From: JBAZUK01 sp041661445
Lineage (GTDB): Bacteria; Chlamydiota; Chlamydiia; Chlamydiales; SM23-39
Assembly: GCA_041661445.1 (NCBI GenBank)
Contig: JBAZUK010000008.1
Coordinates: forward strand, 1 to 24,469
Length of the DNA: 24,469 nucleotides
Direction: 5' to 3'
The translations under genes and the position numbers were made by a program. The notes beneath the pieces were generated by a model. That model worked only from the letters and a program-made list of their open reading frames with translations. It searched no databases and was not told the DNA's origin. Below are positions 17,984-24,469 of this stretch, one piece after another (positions within the stretch are counted from its first letter, which is position 1; each line of letters starts with the position of its first letter).

Positions 17984-18913
17984 TTACAATTCAGGATAAG
18001 AAAAATATAAAACTTCTTTTATTTCTTTTAGATTATGTTTTAGCATCATTAATCTATCAAAACCTATAGCTATTCCATAGCACGAGCCTATGTGATCAAT
18101 AGATTTTAAAAAATTTTCATCAAGAGTTAATCTTTTTTTCTTTTTGATTATTTTTTCAAATCTTTGGCGTAAAACTTTTTCGTCATTTAACTCAAAATAT
18201 CCGTTTGCAATTTCAGATCCATTTATATAAAACTCAAATCTTTTTGCAACAATGCTGCCATTTTCTATTTGTGTTTTTGCTAAAGCAGCCTCATTTTGAG
18301 GAAAATCATAAATAATATATAAAATATCTCTTTTTGCTTTTTTTTCGAAAAAATGATCAAGAAGCAAGCTTAGCAGATCCTCTTTTTTTAGATTTTTTTC
18401 ATTAGAAAATATTATTTCTTCCTTTCTGCAAATTGCTAATAGCTCTTTTTTATTAATTTTATAAATATCAAGATTAAAATTTTTATAAAAAACATCAAAA
18501 TATGAAGTTGAAATACTTTTTTTAAACTTGATAAATAGTTTTAGCAGAGCAATGTTTTCTTTAATAAAATAATCAAATGATACATTTGATTTGTACCATT
18601 CAATCATGCTAAATTCAATATTATGATTTTTTCCAATCTCGTTTTTTCTAAAGACATGTCCAAGAAAATAGATGTCTTTTAAACCTGACGCTATGATTCG
18701 TTTCATCGTATACTCAGGTGAAGTATGAAGATATCCAATGGATTTGTTAAGCGGATGAGTTTCGATAGATTGGATATGAAGATCAATTGAAGGATGTTTG
18801 ACCAAAATAGGCGGATCAACTTCGATTATTTTTTTTTTATAAAAAAAAGATCGAACTTTTTGAATCATCGAAGCTCGATCTTTTAAAACTTTAAGTTTAG
18901 ACTCTGGAGACAT
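17984..18913 (-). CDS. epmA: EF-P lysyltransferase EpmA (GenX/PoxA)
   Basis: A 309-residue paralogue of the catalytic core of class II lysyl-tRNA synthetase without the anticodon-binding domain, which attaches (R)-beta-lysine to EF-P. Seen: LHTSPEYTMKRIIASGLKDI (motif 2 region, with the SPEYxMK of EpmA), FRKNEIGKNHNIEFSMIEWY, NGSEIANGYFEL, and a motif-3-like GIAIGFDRLMML at the C-terminus. Length is close to E. coli EpmA (325). A TTG at 18934 would add seven residues, but ATG 18913 gives the better start. It overlaps the end of efp by 17 bases, so the modifier is translated right after its target. No epmB (lysine 2,3-aminomutase) is in the window. Confidence 0.9.
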   Translation of the reverse strand: MSPESKLKVLKDRASMIQKVRSFFYKKKIIEVDPPILVKHPSIDLHIQSIETHPLNKSIGYLHTSPEYTMKRIIASGLKDIYFLGHVFRKNEIGKNHNIEFSMIEWYKSNVSFDYFIKENIALLKLFIKFKKSISTSYFDVFYKNFNLDIYKINKKELLAICRKEEIIFSNEKNLKKEDLLSLLLDHFFEKKAKRDILYIIYDFPQNEAALAKTQIENGSIVAKRFEFYINGSEIANGYFELNDEKVLRQRFEKIIKKKKRLTLDENFLKSIDHIGSCYGIAIGFDRLMMLKHNLKEIKEVLYFSYPEL

Positions 18914-19463
18914 ATTCTGCAGTTCTAGTATCAACTTTTATGATTTCGCCTTCGTCAACAAAAATTGGGATCTGGATTTTAGCTCCGGTTTCAAGAGTTG
19001 CCGGTTTTAGTACTCTGCCGGATGAGGTGTCGCCACGAACCCCAGGAGCTGATTCTGTTATTTTCAGTTCCATAAAAGTCGGTGGAGCTACATCGATCAC
19101 AGTGCCTTTATATAGCACTATATCATAAACCACATCATCTTTGAGCCAGATAACATTATCTTTTATTGCTGATAATGGAATGCTCAATTGTTCAAAAGTT
19201 ACATCATTCATAAATATTGCATCATCTTTTTCTTTATAAAGCAGTCTCATGGAAACTTCTTCAATATCAGCAAGTGTCAGTTTTTCACCGGATTTATATG
19301 TTTTTTCAACATTTCTTCCAGTAATTAAATTTTTTATTCTAATTCTATTGAAAGCTTGTCCTTTGCCAGGTTTGACAAATTGATTGGATACTACAACGTA
19401 AGGTTCATTATCAACTTCAACCTTCATTGAGGGTTTTATTTCATTTGTAGTTAATTCTGACAT
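18897..19463 (-). CDS. efp: Translation elongation factor P
   Basis: A 188-residue EF-P, which rescues ribosomes stalled at polyproline stretches. The three-barrel layout is complete: the N-terminal KOW-like domain with the modification loop KPGKGQAF, in which Lys34 sits exactly at the E. coli modification site; the central TLADIEEVSMRLLYKEKDD; and the C-terminal domain with GVRGDTSSGRVLKPATLETG and the end VDTRTAEYVSRV. The Lys34 and the overlapping epmA together suggest beta-lysylation. AAGGA lies 9 bases before ATG. Chlamydiae have two efp genes; the neighbouring amn fits efp_2 (CT752 as I recall). Confidence 0.95.
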   Translation of the reverse strand: MSELTTNEIKPSMKVEVDNEPYVVVSNQFVKPGKGQAFNRIRIKNLITGRNVEKTYKSGEKLTLADIEEVSMRLLYKEKDDAIFMNDVTFEQLSIPLSAIKDNVIWLKDDVVYDIVLYKGTVIDVAPPTFMELKITESAPGVRGDTSSGRVLKPATLETGAKIQIPIFVDEGEIIKVDTRTAEYVSRV

Positions 19464-19800
19464 TTTTTTTCCTTATGAAAATATTTATTTAATGTCTTAT
19501 TTTCATCTATTTTTCAATATTTTGCAATTTCTAAAAACATTTCTAAAAATATTTTATCAGGAAAATATTTAAAAAAAATATTTATACAAAATCATGACTA
19601 TAAAATATGTTTGAGAATTCTAAATAGATATGTAAGTCCTTGTGAATTCCAGCCTTCTTGATAGAAATAATCACGATTTAAGTGATGGACTAAGCTTTGA
19701 AAAAAAATATAAACTTTTTTTAAATTTTGAATTCAATCATCCACAATTATGGTGGAACTATTTATCTTAGGTATAAAATGTTATTTTGGGAATTGTTTTT
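19464..19800. other. Intergenic region with the left edge of the tandem duplication
   Basis: No convincing gene. 19464-19570 is unique AT-rich sequence that should carry the efp promoter. From 19571 onwards the sequence recurs at 22228 (for example TTGAGAATTCTAAATAGATA and CACGATTTAAGTGATGGA), so it is the 3' flank of the ankyrin gene and part of the duplicated unit. Confidence 0.6.
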
Positions 19801-21110
19801 TTAATCATCTGAAAACGATGATAATATTTTTCTAACGTATACTCTGAAATGATGACAAATCAACCAACTTGGATATGCATTATGAGATATAGCTATTGCC
19901 TGAGGAGTTCTTTTTAATGCAGCAGTAATTAACCCATGAATTTTAACTGTTATTTTAGGATCATGATATTTAGCTGCATAATCCATCGCAGTTAGGCCAG
20001 CCTTATCTTGCACTGAAATCAAGTTCAAGTCTGGATTTAAATCAAGAAGCATAGCTATTGCATCAGGCTTTCCATAAAGGGCAGCATAATGCATTGCAGT
20101 TCGACCGTCATTATCTTTCATTGCAATCAGATTTGGATTTAACCTATGAAGCATAGCTATTGCTTCAGGATGCCCTCTTTCAGCAGCATAATGCATTGCA
20201 CTTCGGCCATGCACATCTTTCATTGAAATCAAGTTCGGATTTAACCCATGAAGCATAGCTATTGCATCAGGATGCCCACTTTCAGCAGCATAATGCATTG
20301 CACTTCGGCCATGCACATCTTTCATTGAAATCAAGTTCGAATTTAACCCATGAAGCATAGCTATTGCATCAGGCTTTCCATATAGGGCAGCATAATGCAT
20401 TGCAGTTTGGCCACAATCTCTTGCTTTTCAATCAAGTTTGGATTTAACCTATGAAGCAAAGCTATTACTTCAGGATTTCCATTTCGAGCAGCAGCATGCA
20501 TTACAGTTTCGCCATACATAGCTCTCATTGCAATCAAGTTTGGATTTAACCCATGAAGCAAAGTTATTATTTCAGGATCTCCCATTTCAGCAGCATGATG
20601 TATTAGTGTTTGATTTTGACGGTCTTCCGAAGTAATCAAATTGAGATTCAAAGAATGTATTTTTAGAATTGTTTCTTTATTGGTGCTTTGGAGAGCAAAA
20701 TCCATAGTGTCAGAATCTGGTAATGCTTTTGGATCTTTTTCAAAAATTTTATTTATTTTCTTGACATCACCATGAAGAGCTGCAAAATCTAATTCAGTTT
20801 TATTATCGCTACGAAGTAATTTATCGTTTTTTATTGATTTATCGCCTTGTGATATTCTGGCTCTTAAAGTGCAGTGATGGTAAAACATTTTCGCCCACTC
20901 AGTATCTTGTTCATTATGTGAGTCAGGATTGAAGCACCTAGTTCTAAAGGAATATTTTAAAGAACTTAAATAATTCAAGCATTTTTCAACATTCAATATA
21001 ATACTTTTATCTAAAGGTTTTTTTGCACCAAAATCTTTGGATTCAATTTCTCTAATGTTAGTGCTAACAACAAATGTTGCGTATGTAAATAAACTAGGAC
21101 AGCCTGACAT
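19801..21110 (-). pseudogene. Ankyrin-repeat protein, copy 1, frameshifted
   Basis: Reading through one frameshift gives a protein of ~436 residues: a non-ankyrin head (1-102) almost identical to copy 2, then nine ankyrin-type units of ~34 residues (pattern TAMHYAALYGKPDAIAMLHG) and the shared tail RTPQAIAISHN...SWLICHHF. Near 20418-20421, in unit 4, one base is missing compared with the repeat pattern (KQ-E/D-DCGQTAMHYAA); the upstream frame therefore ends at 20361 in an out-of-frame tail, while the remaining units stay open from 20400 to 19801. AAGG lies before the ATG at 21110. It may be a pseudogene, a real frameshift giving a short protein, or a sequencing error. Its units 5-8 use SMKDVHGR-type loops unlike copy 2. 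Confidence 0.82.
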
Positions 21111-21220
21111 GAGTTAACCTTGATTAATTTTTATAATTAAAATAATATTATGAAATATGTATAATTAATAATTATATAATATTATTTTGTTATTTTAAAT
21201 AAAAATGCGACTAAAAATAA

Positions 21221-21334
21221 TTAGATACAAGAAAACCCGTTGATCATATCAATATCTCCTTTGTTGACAAAGGTTTAGGAGAGAACATGAGACATATCGG
21301 TGAATTAGAAAAATTTTTATTTAATTCGATCTAA
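21221..21334 (+). pseudogene. Conserved short open frame, unknown remnant
   Basis: An open stretch after a stop reads DTRKPVDHINISFVDKGLGE, then NMRHIGELEKFL and ends at TAA. An AGGAG precedes the internal ATG at 21287, which alone would give a 15-residue peptide. Unit 2 has the same frame (MRHIDELEKFLLIRSN) with a one-base change near its end. The composition is protein-like, unlike the AT-only flanks, so it may be the end of a lost gene or a real short peptide. Not recognised. Confidence 0.3.
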
Positions 21335-21511
21335 CTTTCTATTTCTTTGATGGATGTAAGATATTAAGATAATCAACTTCATCCGATAAAAGAGTCTTTG
21401 CTCATGAGTGTGGTAAAATATTATTTTAAAAAACTCCATATCTCTAAATCCATGAGCGTGTCTTTTCGTTTTAATTTTATTATCAGTCTTCACCTGTTTT
21501 TTTGTTATCAA
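21317..21511 (-). pseudogene. Transposase C-terminal remnant, unit 1
   Basis: A 64-codon minus-strand frame with NKIKTKRHAHGFRDMEFFKI, the pattern (NNKIK..KR..GFR..E.F) found near the C-terminus of DDE transposases such as the ISL3 family. No DDE catalytic region is present. The family call is tentative. It lies between the ankyrin gene and amn, and a diverged copy occurs in unit 2. Confidence 0.55.
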
Positions 21512-21783
21512 TGTCTAAAATAATTTAATAATCAAATTCTTAGATCGTCTTATATAATTATCAATTAATTATAACTTTTTTATTCGGATAATGATCTTCG
21601 TCCTAGAATTGAAATTAATTCAGAAAGTTCTGAAGTTTGCCTTTCCTTTTTTCGCCCCCAATATATTAAATGTTTGTTATATTAAGGGCTCAGATGATAC
21701 TTGGCTATTTCCGGACCTTGTATTCTAAAGACTTGGAAATTTATAATAATATAATTAAGCTAATGTTTTTGGGAGATAATGCT

Positions 21784-22260
21784 ATGAATCAAATGGAAAA
21801 AGAAGTTGCTTTGCAAACACTGGAAAGATATTCAGGAAGTAAGCCTGAAGATTTTATGCCTAATTTAATACTTACAAATTTTCCAAGATATGTTCAGTAT
21901 TTTGCTGAATCCAGAGGTGTCCCGGTTGTTCAGGGAACTACTTTTGAGGTTGCCCATTGTCCAAAAGAACAGGTCAGCATATTGGATTTTAAAATTGGGT
22001 CTCCTGCAGCTGCTTTAGTCGTTGACATATGTTCGTTCCTACCTATATAAACATCCATTCTCCTTGGCATGTGCGGGGGACTTAGAAGAAAGTACAATAT
22101 AGGTGAATATTTAGTTCCTGTTGCTGCAATAAGAGGCGAGGGAACATCCGATTACTATTTTCCTCAGGAAGTTCCCGCTCTTGCCAATTTTTTAATGCAA
22201 AAAGCTGTAACTGAAGTTTTGGAAGAGAAAAAAAATATTTTTACAAAATCGTTACTATAA
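21784..22260 (+). pseudogene. amn: AMP nucleosidase, truncated copy with in-frame stop
   Basis: The 5' part of amn. AMP nucleosidase cleaves AMP to adenine and ribose 5-phosphate. Seen: LQTLERYSGSKPEDFMPNLI, LTNFPRYVQYF, VAHCPKEQVSILDFKIGSP, and after a TAA at 22048-22050 in the same frame LLGMCGGLRRKYNIGEYLVP and GEGTSDYYFPQEVPALANF. The stop looks like an AAA to TAA change (PI-stop-TSILLG, where PIKTSILLG would read through). The frame then ends after ~158 codons as the sequence runs into the duplicated unit at ~22228-22240 (VLEEKKN, then foreign residues), so the C-terminal half is missing. ATG 21784 with GGGAG 8 bases upstream is the likely start. A dead copy; unit 2 may hold the live one. 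The amn-efp neighbourhood matches CT751-CT752 as I recall. Confidence 0.88.
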
Positions 22261-22467
22261 AATACGTTTGAGAATTCTAAATAGATATGTAAGCCCTTGT
22301 GAATGCCAGCTTTCTTGTCAGAAATAATCACGATTTAAGTGATGGATTGGGCTTTAAAAAAAGATAAATTTTTTTTCAAATTTTGAATTCAATTCCCCAT
22401 GCATATGGTGGAACTATTTATCTTAGGTATATGCTATTTTAGGAATTGTTTTTTAATCATCTGAAAA

Positions 22468-23751
22468 TCATGATAATATTTTTCTGACGTATTCTTTGAA
22501 ATGATGACAAATTAACCAACTTGGATTTGCATTATGAGATATAGCTATTGCCTGAGGGGTTCTTTTTAATGCAGCATCAGCAAGCTTGGCTATTAATTTA
22601 CGAGCTTTTATTTCAACAGCATAATGCATTACAGTATTTCCATTCAAATCTTGCATTTCAATCAATTTTGGGTTTAACCTATGAAGCAAAGCTATTACTT
22701 CAAGATTCCCAACTCTAGCAGCACAATGCATTGGAGTTGCTCCAGACCTATTTTGCATTTCAATCAATTTTGGGTTTAACCTATGAAGCAAAGCTATTGC
22801 TTCAGGATTCCCATTACTAGCAGCATAATGCATTACAGTATTTCCATTCAAATCTTGCATTTCAATCAATTCTGGGTTTAACGTATGAAGCAAAGCTATT
22901 GCTTCAGGATTCCCACCTCTAGCAGCACGATGCATTGTAGTTACTTCATAAAAACCTTTCTTTGCAATCAAGTCTGGGTTTAACGTATGAAGTAAAGCTA
23001 TTGCTTCAGGATTCCCATTACTAGCAGCATAATGCATTGCATTTTCGTAATTCGAATCTTCCTCTGCAATCAAGTTTGGGTTTAACTTATGAAGCAAAGC
23101 TATTGCTTCAGGATTCCCACCTCTAGCAGCACAATGCATTACAGTAGCTCCGGTATCCGAATCTCGCATTGCAATCAAGCCTGAATTTAACGTATGAAGC
23201 ATAGCTATTGCTTTAAGATCTCCACTTTCAGCAGCATAATGCATTAGATTTTTCGAGTTACGGTCTTTCCAAGTAATCAAGTTGGGATTCAAAGAAAGTA
23301 TTTTTAGCATTGCTTTTATATTGGTGCTTTGGACAGCAAAATTCATAGTGTCAGAATCAGGTAATGCTTTTGGATCTTTTTCAAAAATTTTACTTATTCT
23401 TTCGACATCACCATAAAGAGCTGCAAAATCTAATTCAGTTTTATTATCGCTACGTAGCAATTTATCGTTTTTTATTGATTTATCGCCTTGTGATATTCTG
23501 GCTTTTAACGCGCAGTGATGGTAAAACATTTTTGCCCATTCAGTATCTTGTTCGTTCCATGGCGTATGAGTGGAGCTGGAAGTTACAAAGCGATATTCTA
23601 TTCTATCGAAATATCTTAAACATTTTTCTATATTCAATATAATACTTTTATCTAAAGGTTTTTTTGCACCAAAATCTTTGGATTCAATTTCTCTAATGTT
23701 AGTGCTAACAACAAATGTTGCGTATGTAAATAAACTAGGACAGCCTGACAT
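22468..23751 (-). CDS. Ankyrin-repeat protein, copy 2, intact
   Basis: A 427-residue protein with no signal peptide or membrane span. Residues 1-102 are a unique head (MSGCPSLFTYATFVVSTNIR, then QDTEWAKMFYHHC), nearly identical to copy 1. From ~103 nine ankyrin-type units of ~34 residues follow, most with the pattern T-MH-AA-GNPEAIALLH-LNP-LI; the first two and the last are degenerate. The tail RTPQAIAISHNANPSWLICHH is shared with copy 1. Ankyrin arrays bind proteins, and in intracellular bacteria such proteins are often secreted effectors acting on host targets; an effector role here is inference. AAGG lies 7 bases before ATG. It ends earlier than copy 1 because the ten-codon end is replaced by TGA after KILS. 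The gene stands between efp and amn, a pair that is adjacent in C. trachomatis as I recall, so it is an insertion. Confidence 0.92.
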   Translation of the reverse strand: MSGCPSLFTYATFVVSTNIREIESKDFGAKKPLDKSIILNIEKCLRYFDRIEYRFVTSSSTHTPWNEQDTEWAKMFYHHCALKARISQGDKSIKNDKLLRSDNKTELDFAALYGDVERISKIFEKDPKALPDSDTMNFAVQSTNIKAMLKILSLNPNLITWKDRNSKNLMHYAAESGDLKAIAMLHTLNSGLIAMRDSDTGATVMHCAARGGNPEAIALLHKLNPNLIAEEDSNYENAMHYAASNGNPEAIALLHTLNPDLIAKKGFYEVTTMHRAARGGNPEAIALLHTLNPELIEMQDLNGNTVMHYAASNGNPEAIALLHRLNPKLIEMQNRSGATPMHCAARVGNLEVIALLHRLNPKLIEMQDLNGNTVMHYAVEIKARKLIAKLADAALKRTPQAIAISHNANPSWLICHHFKEYVRKILS

Positions 23752-24389
23752 GAGTTAACCTTGATTAATTTTTATAATTAAAATAATATTATGAAATATG
23801 TATAATTAATAATTATATAATATTATTTTGTTATTTTAAATAAAAATGCGACTAAAAATAATTAGATACAAGAAAACCCGTTGATCATATCAATATCTCC
23901 TTTGTTGACAAAGGTTTAGGAGAGAACATGAGACATATCGATGAATTAGAAAAATTTTTATTAATTCGATCTAACTTTCTATTTTTTTGATGGAAGTAAG
24001 ATATTAAATAATTAGATTTCATCTGACAAATGAGTATCTTTTTTCTCTAAATCCGTGAGTGAGTCTTTTCGTTTTAATTTTATTATCAATACCTTTCGCT
24101 ACTTTATTTGTTATTCGATGTTTAAAATAATTTAATAATCAAATTCTTAGATCGTCTTATATAATTATTAATTAATTATAACTTTTTTACAGGATAATAA
24201 TCTTCGCTCTAGAATTGAAATTAATTCAGAAAGTTCTGAAGTTTGCACTCCCTTTTTTCGCCCCCAATATCTTAAATGTTTGTTATATCAAGGGCTCAGA
24301 TGATACTTGCCTATTTTCGGACCTTGTATTCTAAAGACTTGCAAATTTATAATAATATAATTAAGCTAATGTTTTTGGGAGATAATGCT
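23752..24389. other. Spacer between ankyrin copy 2 and amn copy 2
   Basis: The counterpart of 21111-21783. It is almost identical for the first ~190 bases and again before amn, but about 35 bases shorter because of a deletion inside the transposase remnant. No intact gene. Confidence 0.6.
24019..24108 (-). pseudogene. Transposase remnant, unit 2
   Basis: A short minus-strand frame reads NKVAKGIDNKIKTKRLTHGF and then leaves the pattern after GFRE. It aligns with the remnant in unit 1 but keeps a better upstream part (VAKGIDNKIK) and lacks ~35 bases after GFR. Combining both copies restores more of the transposase C-terminus. Confidence 0.5.
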
Positions 24390-24469
24390 ATGAATCAAAT
24401 GGAAAAAGAAGTTGCTTTGCAAACACTGGAAAGATATTCAGGAAGTAAGCCTGAAGATTTTATGCCTAA
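24390..24469 (+). CDS. amn: AMP nucleosidase, second copy, 5' end only
   Basis: The first 26 codons (MNQMEKEVALQTLERYSGSK, then PEDFMP) of a second amn, preceded by GGGAG at the right distance and identical to unit 1 over this stretch. The rest lies beyond the window, so it is not known whether this copy is intact; as the outer copy of the duplication it is the one expected to retain the full 3' part. Confidence 0.8.
   Translation, partial: MNQMEKEVALQTLERYSGSKPEDFMP

Larger units (their letters stand above)
21111..21783. other. Spacer between ankyrin copy 1 and amn, with IS debris
   Basis: 673 bases that recur at 23752-24389. The first ~90 bases are AT-only and should hold the ankyrin promoter. 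A short open stretch follows (21221-21334), then a transposase remnant on the minus strand (21317-21511), then the amn leader with GGGAG before the ATG. No intact gene. Confidence 0.6.
19571..22227. repeat. Tandem duplication, unit 1 (ankyrin gene + IS remnant + amn 5' part)
   Basis: This 2657-base stretch recurs directly from 22228. Order in both: ankyrin 3' flank, ankyrin gene (minus), conserved spacer, transposase remnant (minus), amn start (plus). Matching points: TTGAGAATTC at 19611 and 22268; ankyrin ATG at 21110 and 23751; amn ATG at 21784 and 24390. The shift falls from 2657 to 2641 to 2606, which reveals small indels. The junction carries AAAAAAAATATTT, present at both 19571 and 22228, so short homology may have driven the event. 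Confidence 0.92.
22228..24469. repeat. Tandem duplication, unit 2 (runs off the window)
   Basis: Direct copy of 19571 to about 21863. It starts inside the truncated amn of unit 1 and carries an intact ankyrin gene, a shorter transposase remnant and the start of a second amn. The 80 bases from the amn ATG to the window end are identical to unit 1, whereas the ankyrin arrays differ clearly. Confidence 0.92.

Noticed and set aside
19526..19550. Tandem ATTTCTAAAAA repeat upstream of efp
   Set aside because: Only two short copies in very AT-rich DNA; no evident function.
19740..19765. CCAC...GTGG hairpin as terminator of ankyrin copy 1
   Set aside because: The stem is only four pairs, has no T-run on the relevant strand and is not well kept in unit 2.
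21670..21783. Longer amn start at 21670
   Set aside because: No RBS at 21670; GGGAG before ATG 21784 and the family start favour the shorter form.

Overview
The window reads as part of a low-GC (roughly 30% by eye) genome from a chlamydia-like obligate intracellular bacterium (phylum Chlamydiota, outside the classical Chlamydia genus). The evidence is: a short Hc1/HctA-type histone-like protein; a mature porin N-terminus that matches the chlamydial MOMP start; an Inc-like membrane protein; and gene neighbourhoods that, from memory of the C. trachomatis map, resemble CT741-CT743 (yajC, ygcA/rlmD, hctA) and CT751-CT752 (amn, efp_2). Family or species cannot be settled from the sequence alone.

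Layout. 1-118: the 3' end of a 5S rRNA gene and its terminator. 264-2534 (minus): three accessory surface or secreted-type genes, namely a Ser/Pro-rich protein, an Inc-like protein with two hydrophobic lobes, and a short MOMP-like porin. 2730-4886 (plus): hctA, rlmD and yajC, a conserved chlamydial block. 5002-8208 (minus): a 1068-residue coiled-coil protein with no catalytic motifs. 8527-10305 (minus): htpG with a good promoter. 10574-12208 (plus): glutamine-dependent NAD synthetase. 12429-16238 (plus): an APC-type permease, arginine deiminase and carbamate kinase in a tight operon, facing a convergent ornithine carbamoyltransferase (16614-17609). Together these form a complete arginine deiminase (ADI) pathway that would turn host arginine into ornithine, ammonia, CO2 and ATP. 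17610-17983: traces of an insertion-sequence end and a possible 42-residue membrane peptide. 17984-19463 (minus): efp and an overlapping epmA, an EF-P with its own lysyl-transferase.

19571 to the window end: a tandem duplication with a unit of about 2.66 kb. Each unit holds an ankyrin-repeat gene (minus), remnants of a transposase, and the 5' part of amn (AMP nucleosidase, plus). Unit 1 is decaying: its ankyrin gene carries a frameshift, and its amn has an in-frame stop and is cut off at the unit junction. Unit 2 has an intact ankyrin gene and an amn that runs off the window. The ankyrin arrays differ between units while the flanks stay nearly identical, which points to a recently amplified, fast-evolving effector-like locus inserted between efp and amn.

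No wholly new defence or mobile system was identified. The most interesting items are the ankyrin/amn tandem duplication, the ADI pathway island in a chlamydial background, the giant coiled-coil protein, and the short porin and Inc-like genes beside the rRNA operon.
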